Assembly: GCF_910589235.1 (NCBI RefSeq)
Contig: NC_060957.1
Span: 10,577,234 to 10,641,233, forward strand
Length of the DNA stretch: 64,000 nucleotides
Reading direction: 5' to 3'
Origin: Vespa crabro
Taxonomy: Eukaryota; Arthropoda; Insecta; Hymenoptera; Vespidae
The position numbers and the translations under genes were made by a program. Position 1 is the stretch's first letter, and the number at the start of each line of letters is the position of its first letter. Positions 42,401 to 54,380 of the stretch are shown here, piece by piece. The notes below the pieces were generated by a model. The model saw nothing but the letters and a program-made list of their open reading frames with translations. It was not told where the DNA came from and did not search any database.

Positions 42401-43357
42401 ATGTCTTGTCCTTTCTCTATCCTTATTATTTTTATTGATAAATTCTAATCCAATATTGACACCTTTCGAATGATACGTTGTGAATGATATATTGTGAATG
42501 AATTTTTTTTCCGAAGAAATTAAAGAAGAAAGAAGAAAGAAATAGGGGGAGGGTGGAAGAAAAAAGAAAATGAAAAGAAAAAGAGAAAAATGTACAAACG
42601 TTCTCACGTTCGTAAAATTTCTCTTTTTTCCTTTCTTTCTTTTTCAATTTTTTCTTTTTTAAATAACCATTGGCATAGGCATTGCTAAATTGTAGTTACT
42701 CTATTTACATTCAACAGGTTGTGCAAATGTGTATACCGTTGGTAGTTCCAGTGATTGCACGAAACTGCATTGAATGATTTTATCGTATTGATCTCGTCTG
42801 ATAGTTGTTAGTGTAATTACACGTTTATGACTTCTCATTATATGGACGAAGCATTGAAAGATTTCTATAATATTTTTTTTTCACTTTTGTTTTTGACTTC
42901 TACGATTAATTCTCTCTCTCTCTCACTTTCTTTTTTCTTTTTTTTTTTTTTATTTTTTTTAATTCTTTGCTTTCAATATCCCTCGTGATTCCTTTAATCT
43001 TCCTTAAATCTACATTCTTTCCGCACTTTCTTTAACCTTGAAATGACATTTGTGAAAATGTATAGATCACTGGATTATCCAATGATTGCATGAAACTACA
43101 TTAAAGTATTATTTTATCACAGATATCTCGCCCGATAATTGTTATTGTATGTAAATTCCTTTTATAAATAATTACAAGGAATTGAATTTTTATTTTTCTG
43201 TCTTTTGATTGTTATGATCGAATTTTTTATAAGATTGAAAATTTCCTCTAATCTGTTTATAATTGATATAAAAAACAATTTTGCTTCTGAATAATCTAAA
43301 CAAACTTTGAGAATAAGTATTATATATATATATATTATACTTATTATATAATGATAA

Positions 43358-43397
<40 letters not shown>

Positions 43398-43793
43398 TTA
43401 TCATTATCAACTGTTACCAACCATTATCAATCATTTATTATTATTATATCGTTTTTCATTATTATAGTTTATAAATTTTATATATATATATATATCGTTT
43501 TATCTGGTTAAAGGTCCTAAACTTACGGCCCCAGGATCACCGGAAAGTAGTCCATCGTTACCGAATACGCCATTACCTACAGATTTCGATGAAACCGCAA
43601 AGGAATGTTTATCTCGTAAAGGATCATCGGTCGAAAATGAAATTACTTCGGATACATTATACTTTCGGTAAGTTCGACAATTGTTCAAATTTAAAAAAAT
43701 TATTTCTATACGTATGCGTTTCTTTGTGAAATCAAAATAAAAAAAAAAAATATATATATATATACATTTTTTATTATTATATATGTATACATT

Positions 43794-43825
<32 letters not shown>

Positions 43826-44369
43826 TATATTTAATAATGTTTACCAGAGAAAAGAGAGCTTTCTCTTACGTACGATTTAAAAAAGATAAAAAGAAGAAAT
43901 AAAAAAGAAAGAAAAAGAAAGAATTAAAAAAAAAAAAGAAAGAAAAATTTGGAAAGATAGTAAAATAAATTAAAAATAAAATACAAATAAGAATAAAAAT
44001 AAAAAAGGATCGTCGATTGTTATCTCAGAATTATCGTTCTCGTATCAGCACGCGAGTTTTAATAAGCGTAGAAAAAATAGAAAAGTCCTTTTTATCCATT
44101 TCATTTATATTTTTAGCCAAGAATTATTAAATAATTACTGAGATATATGCTACTTCGTAAAACAGAGCGTGTCAAAGGTTGAACTAATTTACTGATTTAT
44201 GTCTACGAAGTCATGAAGAACTATCTCTTTCTATCTATATAACGTGTGATGATAGAATATATTGGCGATAACAATATATCGTAAAAAAAGAAAAAAAGAG
44301 AGAGAGAGACAGAGACAGAAAGAGAGAGAAAAAGAAAGAAAGAGAGTCAACAACAATCTGAAAATGGAA

Positions 44370-44430
<61 letters not shown>

Positions 44431-45678
44431 ATTAATTTTCATCTTAATAATACCATTAAATGGCTCAAGAACAATTTCTTAAGGAAATAAACTAACGTCG
44501 TAAGATTTTTATCGTCTTTTCAGTGATGGCCGAAGGCGAATCGATATGGTGCTCGTTTATCAGGAAGAAAACGAGGGTGTCATGACGGAATTGGAAACAA
44601 GACGAAGAGAACAGAGACGTATATTTCAACAAAATCTTTTAACGGAAGGCTTGCAACTCGAATTAGAACCAAAAGAAAATTCGTTCGATGGTAAAACATT
44701 TTTCCTCAAACTTCATATACCCTGGAAAATAAAAGTACAATATGCTGAAGTTATGAATTTGAAATTGCCAACAAAAAGATTTATCACTATATCGGTTAAA
44801 GCATGGGTGAGTAAAGAATATGAATTTATTATTATTTATTATTTATTTTCATCGAAATATTTCTTTTTCTATATCGTTATTGAACATTAATAGGGTACGG
44901 ATGGTACAAAAGGTAGGCCAAAAATTTGGGAAAAATGGTTAAAGTGGACCAATTGGATACAAAAACTTCATCACTGGGATACCAATCGATATCCCGAAGA
45001 ACCTAGTTTCTATGATAGTATTGATTCTGGTGATCGAGAGGAAAGGTAATTGATAATATCAACAGTTTAAAAAATATTTGATCGATTTCTACTAATCAAT
45101 AAAATTATAAGATTCGTCGTAAAGGATCGAGATACCGCATATACGCCAGCACAGAGATCGTTAATAGTGATGCAAATATTGTTACGTACAAGGTACGACG
45201 AAATGCATGATAAAGTTGGGATTCGTAGACTTGTTGCAGACGGTACTTATCTCGATTGTTATCATTTGCACGAAGGACCATACAACAAGCCAGAAGATAA
45301 CGGTGAAATTTTAGATAGACATTTGCTTTATTTGATATGGGCTAATCCAAAACAATGGTAAGAAATCTCAAAGTAATAAGATAAATATATAGATATTGGT
45401 TTGTTGAGAATAATTAATCTATGACTCTTTATATTTAGGTTTAAGAAACAACCATTGTGGTTGATAAGACGATACTTCGGTGAGAAAGTAGCATTATATT
45501 TCGCTTGGCTTGGTTTCTATACGGAATGTTTGGTTGCACCAGCTGTGGTTGGTCTTTTATGTTTTATATATGGCCTAGGAAGTATGGAAGGAGCGGACAA
45601 CGTGCCTAGCAAAGAAATATGTGATGATAAGATTGCCGGTAAATTTGTAATTATAAATAACGCAAATACCTAAATCTT

Positions 45679-45742
<64 letters not shown>

Positions 45743-48314
45743 ATCTCTGTCTCTCTCACACGCCTACACAGATACAGACATGTATAATATTCTTTAATAT
45801 CACATATATTTTCTTAATCCTTTAGGAAATATTACATTATGTCCGCTCTGTGACAAAGCTTGTGGTTATCAAAAACTCGGCGATTCTTGTATATTTTCTA
45901 AGCTAACATATCTTTTTGATAATCCTGCGACCGTTTTCTTCGCCATTTTTATGTCATTTTGGGGTAAAACTTTATATTAATTCATGATCATATTTATATA
46001 TCAATTATATTTATTGTAATATTATTCTGGTAGCAACGACGTTCTTAGAATTATGGAAACGACGACAAGCTGTTATCGTTTGGGAATGGGATCTTCAAAG
46101 TGCTGAGGATGACGAGGAACCTAGGCCAGAATTTGAAACGTCAGTGAAAACATTTCGCATAAATCCAGTTACCAGAGAACGTGAGCCATATTTACCAGCA
46201 TGGTCGAAAGCTATGCGATTTTGTGCTACCGGTTCTTTTGTATTTTTTATGGTAAAACCAATGAGCAATAATATCCTCTTTCTCTTTTCTTTTTTTTTTT
46301 TAAATGACAAATATTTATATTTATTCAAATTTTTTTTTATTTTTTTATTATTTTTTTTTTTATTTTTTTAGATATGCGTTGTCCTTGGTGCAGTACTAGG
46401 TACAATAATATATCGTATATCTCTCGTTTCCGTATTTTACGGTGGCGGTGGTTCTTTCTTACAAAAACACGCAAAGATATTCACTTCGATGACAGCAGCC
46501 TTGATCAATTTAGTGATAATCATGATACTTACACGTATATATCATCGATTGGCCAGATGGATGGTAAACATGGAAAATCCAAGAACTCAAACAGAATACG
46601 AATCTAGTTATACGTTCAAAATATTTCTTTTTGAATTCGTTAATTTTTATTCTTCGCTAATTTACATTGCATTCTTCAAGGTACATCTAAAAATAAGATC
46701 ATCATGAAACATTATATATCTATACCTAATCAAATTCGTTTTCTACTTCTTTAATATTCTTTTTTTCTTTTTTTTTTTTTTTTTTGTTAATGTTAATCAG
46801 GGAAGATTTTTTGTACATCCTGGCGATCAAGACGCTAGATCGTCCGAATTCTTTCGTATAAAGACAGATGTCTGTGATCCAGCTGGTTGTCTCTCTGAAG
46901 TATGCATTCAGTTAGCTATTATAATGATTGGGAAACAGTGTTTCAATAATTTCGTTGAGATTTTATCCCCAAAATTTTTGAATTGGTGGCGCAAAAGAAC
47001 TCAAGTTGCTGCTACGAAGGATCATGACAGACAATATACATCTTGGGAAAGAGATTATCAATTACAGGATCCTGGAAGACTCGCACTTTTTGATGAGTAT
47101 TTAGAAATGAGTATGTATTTTTTTTCTTTACATTATCTTTATGTAATATATATAAATAATTTATTGATAATATTATATATATATACATAATTTTTAGTTC
47201 TTCAATATGGTTTCGTAACTCTCTTCGTAGCAGCATTTCCATTAGCACCATTATTCGCATTATTAAATAATATCGCGGAAATAAGATTGGATGCTTATAA
47301 AATGGTGAAAGAATCACGAAGACCTTTAGCAGAAAGAGTGGCAGATATTGGTGCTTGGTATGGTATTCTCCGTGGTGTCACATACGTTGCTGTTGTATCA
47401 AACGTACGTTATTTTATATAATTAATTTAATATAAAAAAAAAAAAATTGTATTTTTATATAAGTCCGATAATTAAGAAATAAAATTATATAATGGCATAA
47501 TGTTATTATAATGATATATTGTCTTATAGTAGTACACTGTCATATAATGTTATACTTTATTATGTAATGATATCATGTAATATACTAGCATACTAACAAT
47601 TTTATAATTTTAATATTATAAAACGTTTTAACAGGCATTCGTCATAGCTTATACCTCAGATTTCATTCCACGAAGTGTCTATGCATTTGTTTATTCTCCA
47701 ACAGAAGATTTGGTCGGTTATATTGACAGCTCTCTGTCAGAATTTAATACTTCTGATTATCGTGACGACATGAAGAGTGATGCCAAAGAACATCCAGAAA
47801 CATGCCAATACAGGGGATACAGAAATGGACCCGATCACAAATTAGATCCTTACGGATTAAGCCCACAATATTGGCATGTTTTTGCAGCACGATTAGCATT
47901 CGTAGTTGTTTTCGAACATGTTGTAAGTCTTAAAGAAGATTGATTTATTATAATTTTAAATTATTTGAAAAAATTATTATCATCATTATTATACAATAGG
48001 TTTTTGCATTGACTGGGATAATGAGTTATGTTATACCAGCTGTACCGCGTGCCTTAGCGACACAACTTCAACGAGAACGTTTGCTAGCACAAGAGGCTAA
48101 ATATGAAAAGGGATTAAAGGGTAGAGAGGACGAGGAGGATATACTTTCTGTATTAAGAGAAGCTGGAAGTATAGGTAGACCTACTGGTGCTCCTGGTAGA
48201 ACCAATTGGGCAAGACGTTTCAGTAAAATGAGTGATGGTTTGGATGCCCACGTTGAAGTTGGTTCGAGGGTACACAGATACAGTGACAGTTCCACTATGT
48301 GGGAGGTCACTTAA
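38947..48314 (+). CDS. Anoctamin / TMEM16 calcium-gated channel or scramblase, 14 exons
   Basis: A multipass membrane protein that conducts chloride or scrambles lipids when cytosolic calcium rises. Exons: 38947-38985, 39537-40026, 43514-43667, 44524-44806, 44894-45045, 45112-45357, 45439-45638, 45826-45963, 46034-46251, 46372-46680, 46801-47110, 47198-47403, 47635-47922, 48000-48314; 1115 aa. Order: a Ser/Thr-rich N-terminal region (to about 220); the anoctamin dimerisation domain, starting near FRDGRRR (about 227) and including HLHEGPY; a first membrane helix near 474-500; an extracellular Cys loop (LCPLCDKAC); then further helices. All calcium ligands match TMEM16A: Asn792, Glu796, Glu842, Glu845, Glu874, Asp878. 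The C-terminal tail (REREL-like, QEAKYE) is closer to ANO3/ANO4 than to ANO1, and databases often call such insect proteins anoctamin-4. The first short exon is the least certain, and more 5' exons may exist. Confidence 0.9.
39270..39494. repeat. Long (ACAT)n array in anoctamin intron 1
   Basis: About 225 bp of ACAT tetranucleotide with occasional ATAT variants, ending about 40 bp before the exon-2 acceptor at 39536. It is open in several frames on both strands (Tyr-Met-Tyr-Val-Cys and Tyr-Ile-His-Thr repeats). Those frames are artefacts. Confidence 0.95.
42735..43155. repeat. Diverged duplicated segment in anoctamin intron 2
   Basis: About 85 bp recurs: 'ccagtgattgcacgaaact' near 42747 against 'ccaatgattgcatgaaact' near 43079. 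Both are followed by similar 'attttatc', 'atctcg' and 'gataRttgttR' blocks. The spacing is about 330 bp. Confidence 0.55.
43320..43408. repeat. (TA)n with palindromic flanks
   Basis: A TA array bracketed by 'ataatgataatga' and 'tcattatcattat' forms a long perfect hairpin. Confidence 0.7.
44370..44428. repeat. (CT)n ahead of anoctamin exon 4
   Basis: A pure CT array about 95 bp before the exon-4 acceptor (44523). Confidence 0.95.
45676..45739. repeat. (CT)n in anoctamin intron 7
   Basis: A CT array inside the short intron 45639-45825. Confidence 0.95.
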
Positions 48315-49742
48315 ATTATTCAACACATTTCTTTTCTTTCTTAAAATATCATCGATCTCGTTCAATTGAAAATCTTATTTCAAGATGATTTATTGTAATG
48401 TATATTATTATGTTAACACTTGTATATACTATGTATAGTACCGCACATTTAAGATCAAAAAAGAGAACACCATCTTTCTTATCAGTATTTCTTTTTTTTT
48501 TTTTTCTTATCCATATCAACGCTTTTATTAAGCTATTATTGCATTTTTATTTTTGAATATAGCATCTATAAATTATAAATGCTTCCATCATATTTTATAA
48601 TATTTTCTTGCACTTATATAATATTGAGGAAGTGAACATTCGTAACTTCGAACATATATATATACAGTATGTGTATGTGTGTGTGTGTATGTATATAAAC
48701 AATCAATTTATCGATCGATATAACTTCTGAATGTTTTCTGAAAATTAATGTTTTCATGATATCAGATAACGTGTCGATATATAAAGTAATATATTATTAC
48801 ACTTTTAGTATCAAATGAATGTATGAATGTAAAATACTAGGGACCAAATATCAATCGACCGATGTTTAATATAGTTAGATATTCGTGATCGAATCATCAT
48901 CTATCTTCGAATTGTTAAAATTTTACGTAATTATTAGTAGACAGAACAAAAAAAAATATATATATATATATATTTTAATTTCGACTTAATTATACATGAT
49001 AATTATACGAGGCTATCTAAATCCTAATAATTACGAAATAAAATTAGTGAACTATAAGGAATTTTTCAAGAAAATATTTTTAATAAAAAATAAAAAAGAT
49101 ATTTTTAAGGAATCGATTGATATAGTGATAAAGGAAGTACGTTAGAAAAAAATATGCTTATTACTTATTAAAATGCCGTGTCATATTGACACCTACCGAA
49201 CAAATATGGCGTCGTATTTACAGCCAAGGAAGTTGAACAATTCCTTTCGCGCATGGGCAGAACAAACTTTGATATATTGTCAAAAAATATATTTATTTAT
49301 CTATTTACATATTATCAGAAAATAGCATGTAATATAAAATTTAAGAATATTAAAGTCATCACAAAATTTTATCAAATGTAATTATATAGTTTCAGTAAAA
49401 ATATATTATTTCATAGATAATATATTGTTCTTTATTTCCAAAAAGACATAAATACGCAAAATATGACTCGTTTTTCCCATTGATTCGTCTGATATCTTTA
49501 TAACGAATTATTATTAATATTTCTAACGTAACTGTAAATAATGCAATAACAATAAAAAAGAACAATTAAACAATGATAGCTATATAATTTTTAAACAAAT
49601 GCAGTATTGTTTAAATAAGTATAAAATAATCGAAATAATAAATGATTTTATAGCTTACGTGCTGAAAAGGCACTTTTTTTAAATAGGAAAAAGAACTGAC
49701 GTTCTATTGATAACGATAAACATGTATGTAGATAATTATTTA

Positions 49743-49794
<52 letters not shown>

Positions 49795-49884
49795 AAAATG
49801 TGTATATATTTATAATATATATCTAATCATGATAGAGTCGATTCAACCAAAAGGACATTTTTACGTATTTAATACTTTTATTAA
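48315..49884. other. Anoctamin 3' region and spacer
   Basis: AT-rich, with a TG tract (about 48670-48690) and a long TA array (about 49740-49790). The first several hundred bases are probably the 3' UTR of the anoctamin mRNA. A 39-codon small frame at 49206 is listed separately. Confidence 0.5.
49206..49325 (+). CDS. Possible small ORF, 39 aa
   Basis: ATG in a good context ('aatatggcg') opens MASYLQPRKLNNSFRAWAEQ and continues through a hydrophobic segment (LIYCQKIYLFIYLHII) to TAG. The first 27 codons have balanced composition unlike the AT-rich flanks, and the segment ends in low-complexity TA-rich sequence. It could be a short peptide, the first exon of an unrecognised transcript, or chance. 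I do not recognise the sequence. Confidence 0.25.
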   Translation: MASYLQPRKLNNSFRAWAEQTLIYCQKIYLFIYLHIIRK

Positions 49885-50425
49885 CCAGTAGATGGCCGTG
49901 TTGTAACGAAGATATGGCGACCTCGTAGCGACTGTTACGCCTCTTCCGGCAAGACAGATAACTAATACGCCTCGACGCCACTAAACGCATATACGGGAAA
50001 CCAACCAAAGTAAATGATAACAAAAGACCCCAAAAATAGAGGAGACGAAAAAGACCCCGGGAATACAAAGAAAATCATTTATTCTTTCTTCAAATCTTTT
50101 AATGACCATAGGCATAGCTGCTTGAAATCATAATTCGATTGTACTTACTGTATATGATAAAGATGTGGCAACCTTGTCACGATTGTAACGCCTCCTTCGG
50201 CAAAACACATAACTAATACGCCTAGACGCCACCAAACGCACACGTGGGAAACCAATCAAGCAAAATAAAAAACAACAAAGATCCCAAAAAAAACAAAAGA
50301 AACGACAAAGACCCCGGGAATACAAGAGAAATCATTCATTCTTTTTTCGATTTTTCTACAGACCGCAGTATCTACCTGCTGGAAATCATAGACTGATTAT
50401 ATCTACTATATACCGAACAAAGCTA
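49885..50425. repeat. 258-bp tandem duplication upstream of the Rab gene
   Basis: Copy 1 (about 49885-50131) and copy 2 (about 50145-50389) share blocks such as 'aactaatacgcct', 'gacgccacYaaacgca', 'gggaaaccaa' and 'gaccccgggaatacaa' in the same order. A partial third copy starts at about 50390 ('gattatatctactatata'). The period is near 258 bp and the copies are clearly diverged. Open frames on the minus strand in each copy begin with a similar MYSRGL segment but show no domain. The block lies 350-900 bp ahead of the Rab start codon. Confidence 0.7.
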
Positions 50426-50771
50426 CATAAACATATTACAATTATTACTTGATGTGCAAAGTTTCTTTCTACGTAGTGGATTGTCCACGATAAACCTACA
50501 AAGATAAATACAGTTGCACAAAGTGATCAGTGCTTCGCTCTATATTAAATGTCTTTTAAGTAAAAATCATAATGAACACGTTTAAAGTGACGATAATTCG
50601 GACTTGTTACAATTTTGTTGCATAGTTATACATCTTTCAAAATTATTATTCGCAACGTTCATTATTAATTTGATTATTAGAAAGAATAATATTAATAATA
50701 TTAATAAAGAAAAAAAAAAAAAAAAGGAAAAAAAAGAAGAAAAAAATAAATAACAACAAAAGGAAGAAACA

Positions 50772-51342
50772 ATGTCAATTCGTGATCCTGATAATCTAAT
50801 GACCATGAACGATGAAAATTTCGATTATTTGTTTAAAATCGTTTTAATCGGTGATTGTGAAACAGGAAAAACTTCCGTCGTTCAAAGGTTTAGGTCTGGT
50901 ATTTTCATTGAGAGACAAGGCACCACTATTGGTGTTGACTTTACAATAAAAACTGTCTTGATAGATGGTAAAAAAGTCAAGGTATTATAAATTAATTTAT
51001 TCTGAAATTAATATTCTATTGAGCTCTAAATAAAAATATTGCTTGCTTTCAAACAAGATATATATGTTCTTAATATATTATAATATTCTATTGGGTTGGC
51101 AACTAAGTGATTGCTGATTTTGTCGTTTCCTTCTTATTTGAAATCCGCAATCACTTAGTTGCCAACCCAATATAATAAATATATTTTAAAGTGAATAGTG
51201 ATGAATAAAGATCTATTTTTTTTTATAGTTACAAATATGGGATACAGCAGGACATGAGAGATTCCGTACAATTACTCAAAGTTATTATAGATCTGCAGAT
51301 GGTGTAATTATAGGTTTGTATTATATATTGTTATAATATATA

Positions 51343-51421
<79 letters not shown>

Positions 51422-52030
51422 ATTATTAGATATTTTTAGAAAAATATCTTTTTTAGTCTATGATATCACCAATCGATCTACAATTTTAAGTATACAACGT
51501 TGGGTGGAAGAAGTAAGAAGGTACACATCTTCTCATGTGTTACTCCTTTTAATTGGTAATATTAAAATAATTTCTATTAATATATATGCATTAGATAATG
51601 ATTGATAGTTTTTAATAGAAAGTTTGGACTACAGGTAATAAATGTGATTTAGAAGATTTGCGTCAAGTTAAAAAAAGTGAAGCAGAAGCATTATGTAAAT
51701 ATCTTCCAGAAGTTTTACAAGTAATAGAAACGTCGGCCAAAGAAAATACTAATATAGACGCTATTTTTTTTTGTTTGGCATCTGAACTCAAGGTAATTAA
51801 AAATTTGGATATCGATTGAAATAATAATGATGTTATAACTATGATATAAATCCAACGTTATATGTAATAGTTTATCTTCTCGATTATTATTTATGGTCTT
51901 TTATTTATTTATTTTTTTTTTCCAGAGGCGACATGATAATCGCCAAATAAGTGATAATGAGGATGTTATAAAACTTGGAGTAGGAAAAGAATTATCTTCT
52001 TGCACAGGTTGTTCATATAAAATATTTTAA
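50772..52030 (+). CDS. Rab19-like small GTPase, 5 exons
   Basis: A Rab-family GTP switch for vesicle transport, 218 aa. Exons: 50772-50981, 51229-51313, 51457-51555, 51635-51792, 51926-52030. Motifs: P-loop GDCETGKT (27-34), switch I TTIGVDF, switch II WDTAGHERF (74-82), NKCDL (133-137), TSAK (164-167). The text of the core (FRTITQSYYRSADGV, VEEVRRYTSSHV) is that of the Rab19/Rab43 group. Odd points: His79 stands where nearly all Rabs have the catalytic Gln, Glu30 replaces the usual P-loop Gly, and the C-terminus ends CTGCSYKIF instead of a canonical CC or CXC prenylation signal. Three Met codons at 1, 10 and 12 could start translation; I used the first. It converges with HMG-CoA synthase. 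Confidence 0.88.
51091..51170. mobile_element. 80-bp mariner-type MITE in Rab intron 1
   Basis: A 30-bp terminal inverted repeat starting 'ttgggttggcaactaagtga' is present at both ends with a single mismatch (position 25), separated by only about 20 bp. TA dinucleotides flank it (51089-51090 and 51171-51172), as expected for Tc1/mariner target duplication. The terminal sequence resembles known mariner ends of insects. There is no transposase, so it can only have moved with help from another copy. Confidence 0.85.
51347..51418. repeat. (GT)n in Rab intron 2
   Basis: A pure GT array of 72 bp filling about half of the 143-bp intron 51314-51456. Confidence 0.97.
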
Positions 52031-54380
52031 AATGTTCATTCTAATAATAGATTGACTTAGATATTTAACAATTCTAACGAGAACAAATATAAGATAATTA
52101 CATAACATAATAACATTCGATTATAAAAAACAAAATTCTGAGAAGCAAATGCTTAAGCGGATTTTATATTTATTACTTATCTTAAAATATAGAAAGATCG
52201 TGAAATTTTAAATTTTAATAATACCTTGATAAAGTAATAATATGTAAATATAATTCTGTTTTATATCTATAGTTATTGAACATTCAACGAATGTTATACT
52301 TAATACTGTAGTGACCTGAACAAGTTTTGTATATTATTCAGTGCCTTATCAATATTGTATATATACATACAAAGTATTTATATAATATACATAAAAACTT
52401 GTGTTCAATATGAGAATAATTTTGAATGAAGAAATAAGAAAAACGAGAAAGTATTAAGTATCTTGCACAATATAGAATTCCTTAAAAAGTAATAGTAGAA
52501 TAATTAATTAAAACCAAATTATTTATAGAAGATCATAAATATTTTTGATAGTCTTTTACCTCAGGTTTTAAAAATGAATCGACCAAAATTTACATATTTA
52601 TTCATTATTATGCTAGTTCAAAGAGTGCTCGTGTATATAAATATATAAACGTAAACAGTTACATTAGTTTAAATTTGATTTGATTTGAATTGAATTTGAA
52701 TCTCAGAAAAAAAAAGAATGAATCATATATAAATATATATATGAAAACTTTTTATATCTATAGGCATTTTTTTTGAAACTTATAAAATTTAGTAATGCCT
52801 TTTTTGGCTACAGATCTGTTCATATAGAAAATAAGAATCTTTATTGATTATGAAGTAGCGCATAATAATATATACTATTTTATTATACTTATTTTATTAT
52901 ATTGTGTTGATATATATTTTATTGTTTTTTTTGTGTATTTTAAAGTAAAAATGAAATTGTTGTTATATAAAACATAAAACTTATAATATAATAATGATAT
53001 AATTTTGACTCTTATACCTATTACAATAATTACAAACATATAATTATATGCTCTCTAATCTTTTAGTTTTTATTCTGAAGTATTCAATTCAACAGTTTAA
53101 TTGTTTATATTTAATTATTCAATGTTATAAAGAAGATTAAAATAAAATAAAATGTACAAAAGTATGAAATATACAATATCTTTATAAAATAAGATTTTAA
53201 ATATCAAATCATCTATGCATGAGATTCTATAGTACAAAAGATAGTTTCTCTGTATAATATTTATCGTTTAATGATACATAATTTTCTTTCATAGGTACAG
53301 CCATTTTTTATAAATTAAATGTTCTTTATCTACAAATAATAATAATAATTATTATTATATATATAACGTTTTTTATTCCATTTCTAATACTTGTTCATAA
53401 AATTTTATTGTAATTTGTTAACTACAGATTAAAGAAGAGGTAGAAGAGCATAGTCGGTGAATTTATATAAAAACTCAATGATATTTTATCACTTAAAAAA
53501 TATTCAAACAAAATTCATGTTTATAACCACTTCTTTACGTATTATTATAATAACAAGTATATATTATATATTTTGGTATAATGTACTTATAAAGTATAGG
53601 AAGTTGTGATTCAAGTCTATTAGCTTTTTATAAGGCACTTTTATAAAGAATATGTATTACATATGACATGCGCAATTGATAAACAAAACATTTAGTTTAT
53701 TTCAGCATGATCAATAATTGCAGTAGAAATTATAGTTAGTTGAAATTAATAATGCTATTATTGTAGTTTTTAAGTAATGAATAGTCAACAAAGTTTCTAA
53801 TATGTATGATACTTAAGTATTATTACCTAGAGGTGACTTAAAATCAAATCGTTTTTTTTTTTATTTTTTTATTTTATTTTTTTTTCTTTTCTTTTATTTT
53901 CTTTTCTTTTCTTTTTTTTTTTTTTATAAAAATTTTCTTTTAATTTTTCCTTTCCACGTTAAGAAATTAAATATTTAAAATATATAATTTTATTTTAAAT
54001 TATTTCAAAATGTATATTATAGTTTATATTAATATTAAATATGTGATGTGTTTCCAAAATATTTTTTTCGGTGAATTAAGGTCTTTGCCTTTTTTAAAAA
54101 GAAATAAATTGACAATCTGAAATAATACTTCATAACATTTGAAGCAATTACCAGTAATTATGTCTTTTATATTTACATTATACATATTTATAAAATGTTT
54201 TCTCTAAAGAATTATCTATAATATTTATTTGTTATATATTAAAAAAGATTGGTACAAATCCTTGATACAAAATACTTGAATATATATATACATTGTGCTA
54301 CAATATATCTCATTGGATAAGCTTCAAGTATTTTATTTTATTAAATGAAATTAACTACAATAGATTATGTGTATAGAAAA
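52031..54380. other. Convergent intergenic region, Rab and HMG-CoA synthase 3' UTRs
   Basis: No gene seen. Very AT-rich, as expected for two 3' UTRs facing each other. For the minus-strand HMG-CoA synthase, AATAAA signals lie about 40-50 bp after the stop codon (complement of 'ttttattttatt' near 54331-54342). Confidence 0.5.

Larger units (their letters stand above)
40027..43513. other. Anoctamin intron 2
   Basis: A 3.5-kb AT-rich intron. Contents: homopolymers, TA tracts, a TA hairpin flanked by 'atgataatg' and 'cattatcat' (about 43349-43405), and a diverged pair of related segments (about 42745-42830 and 43070-43155). I found no further exon, although alternatively spliced exons cannot be excluded. 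Confidence 0.6.
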
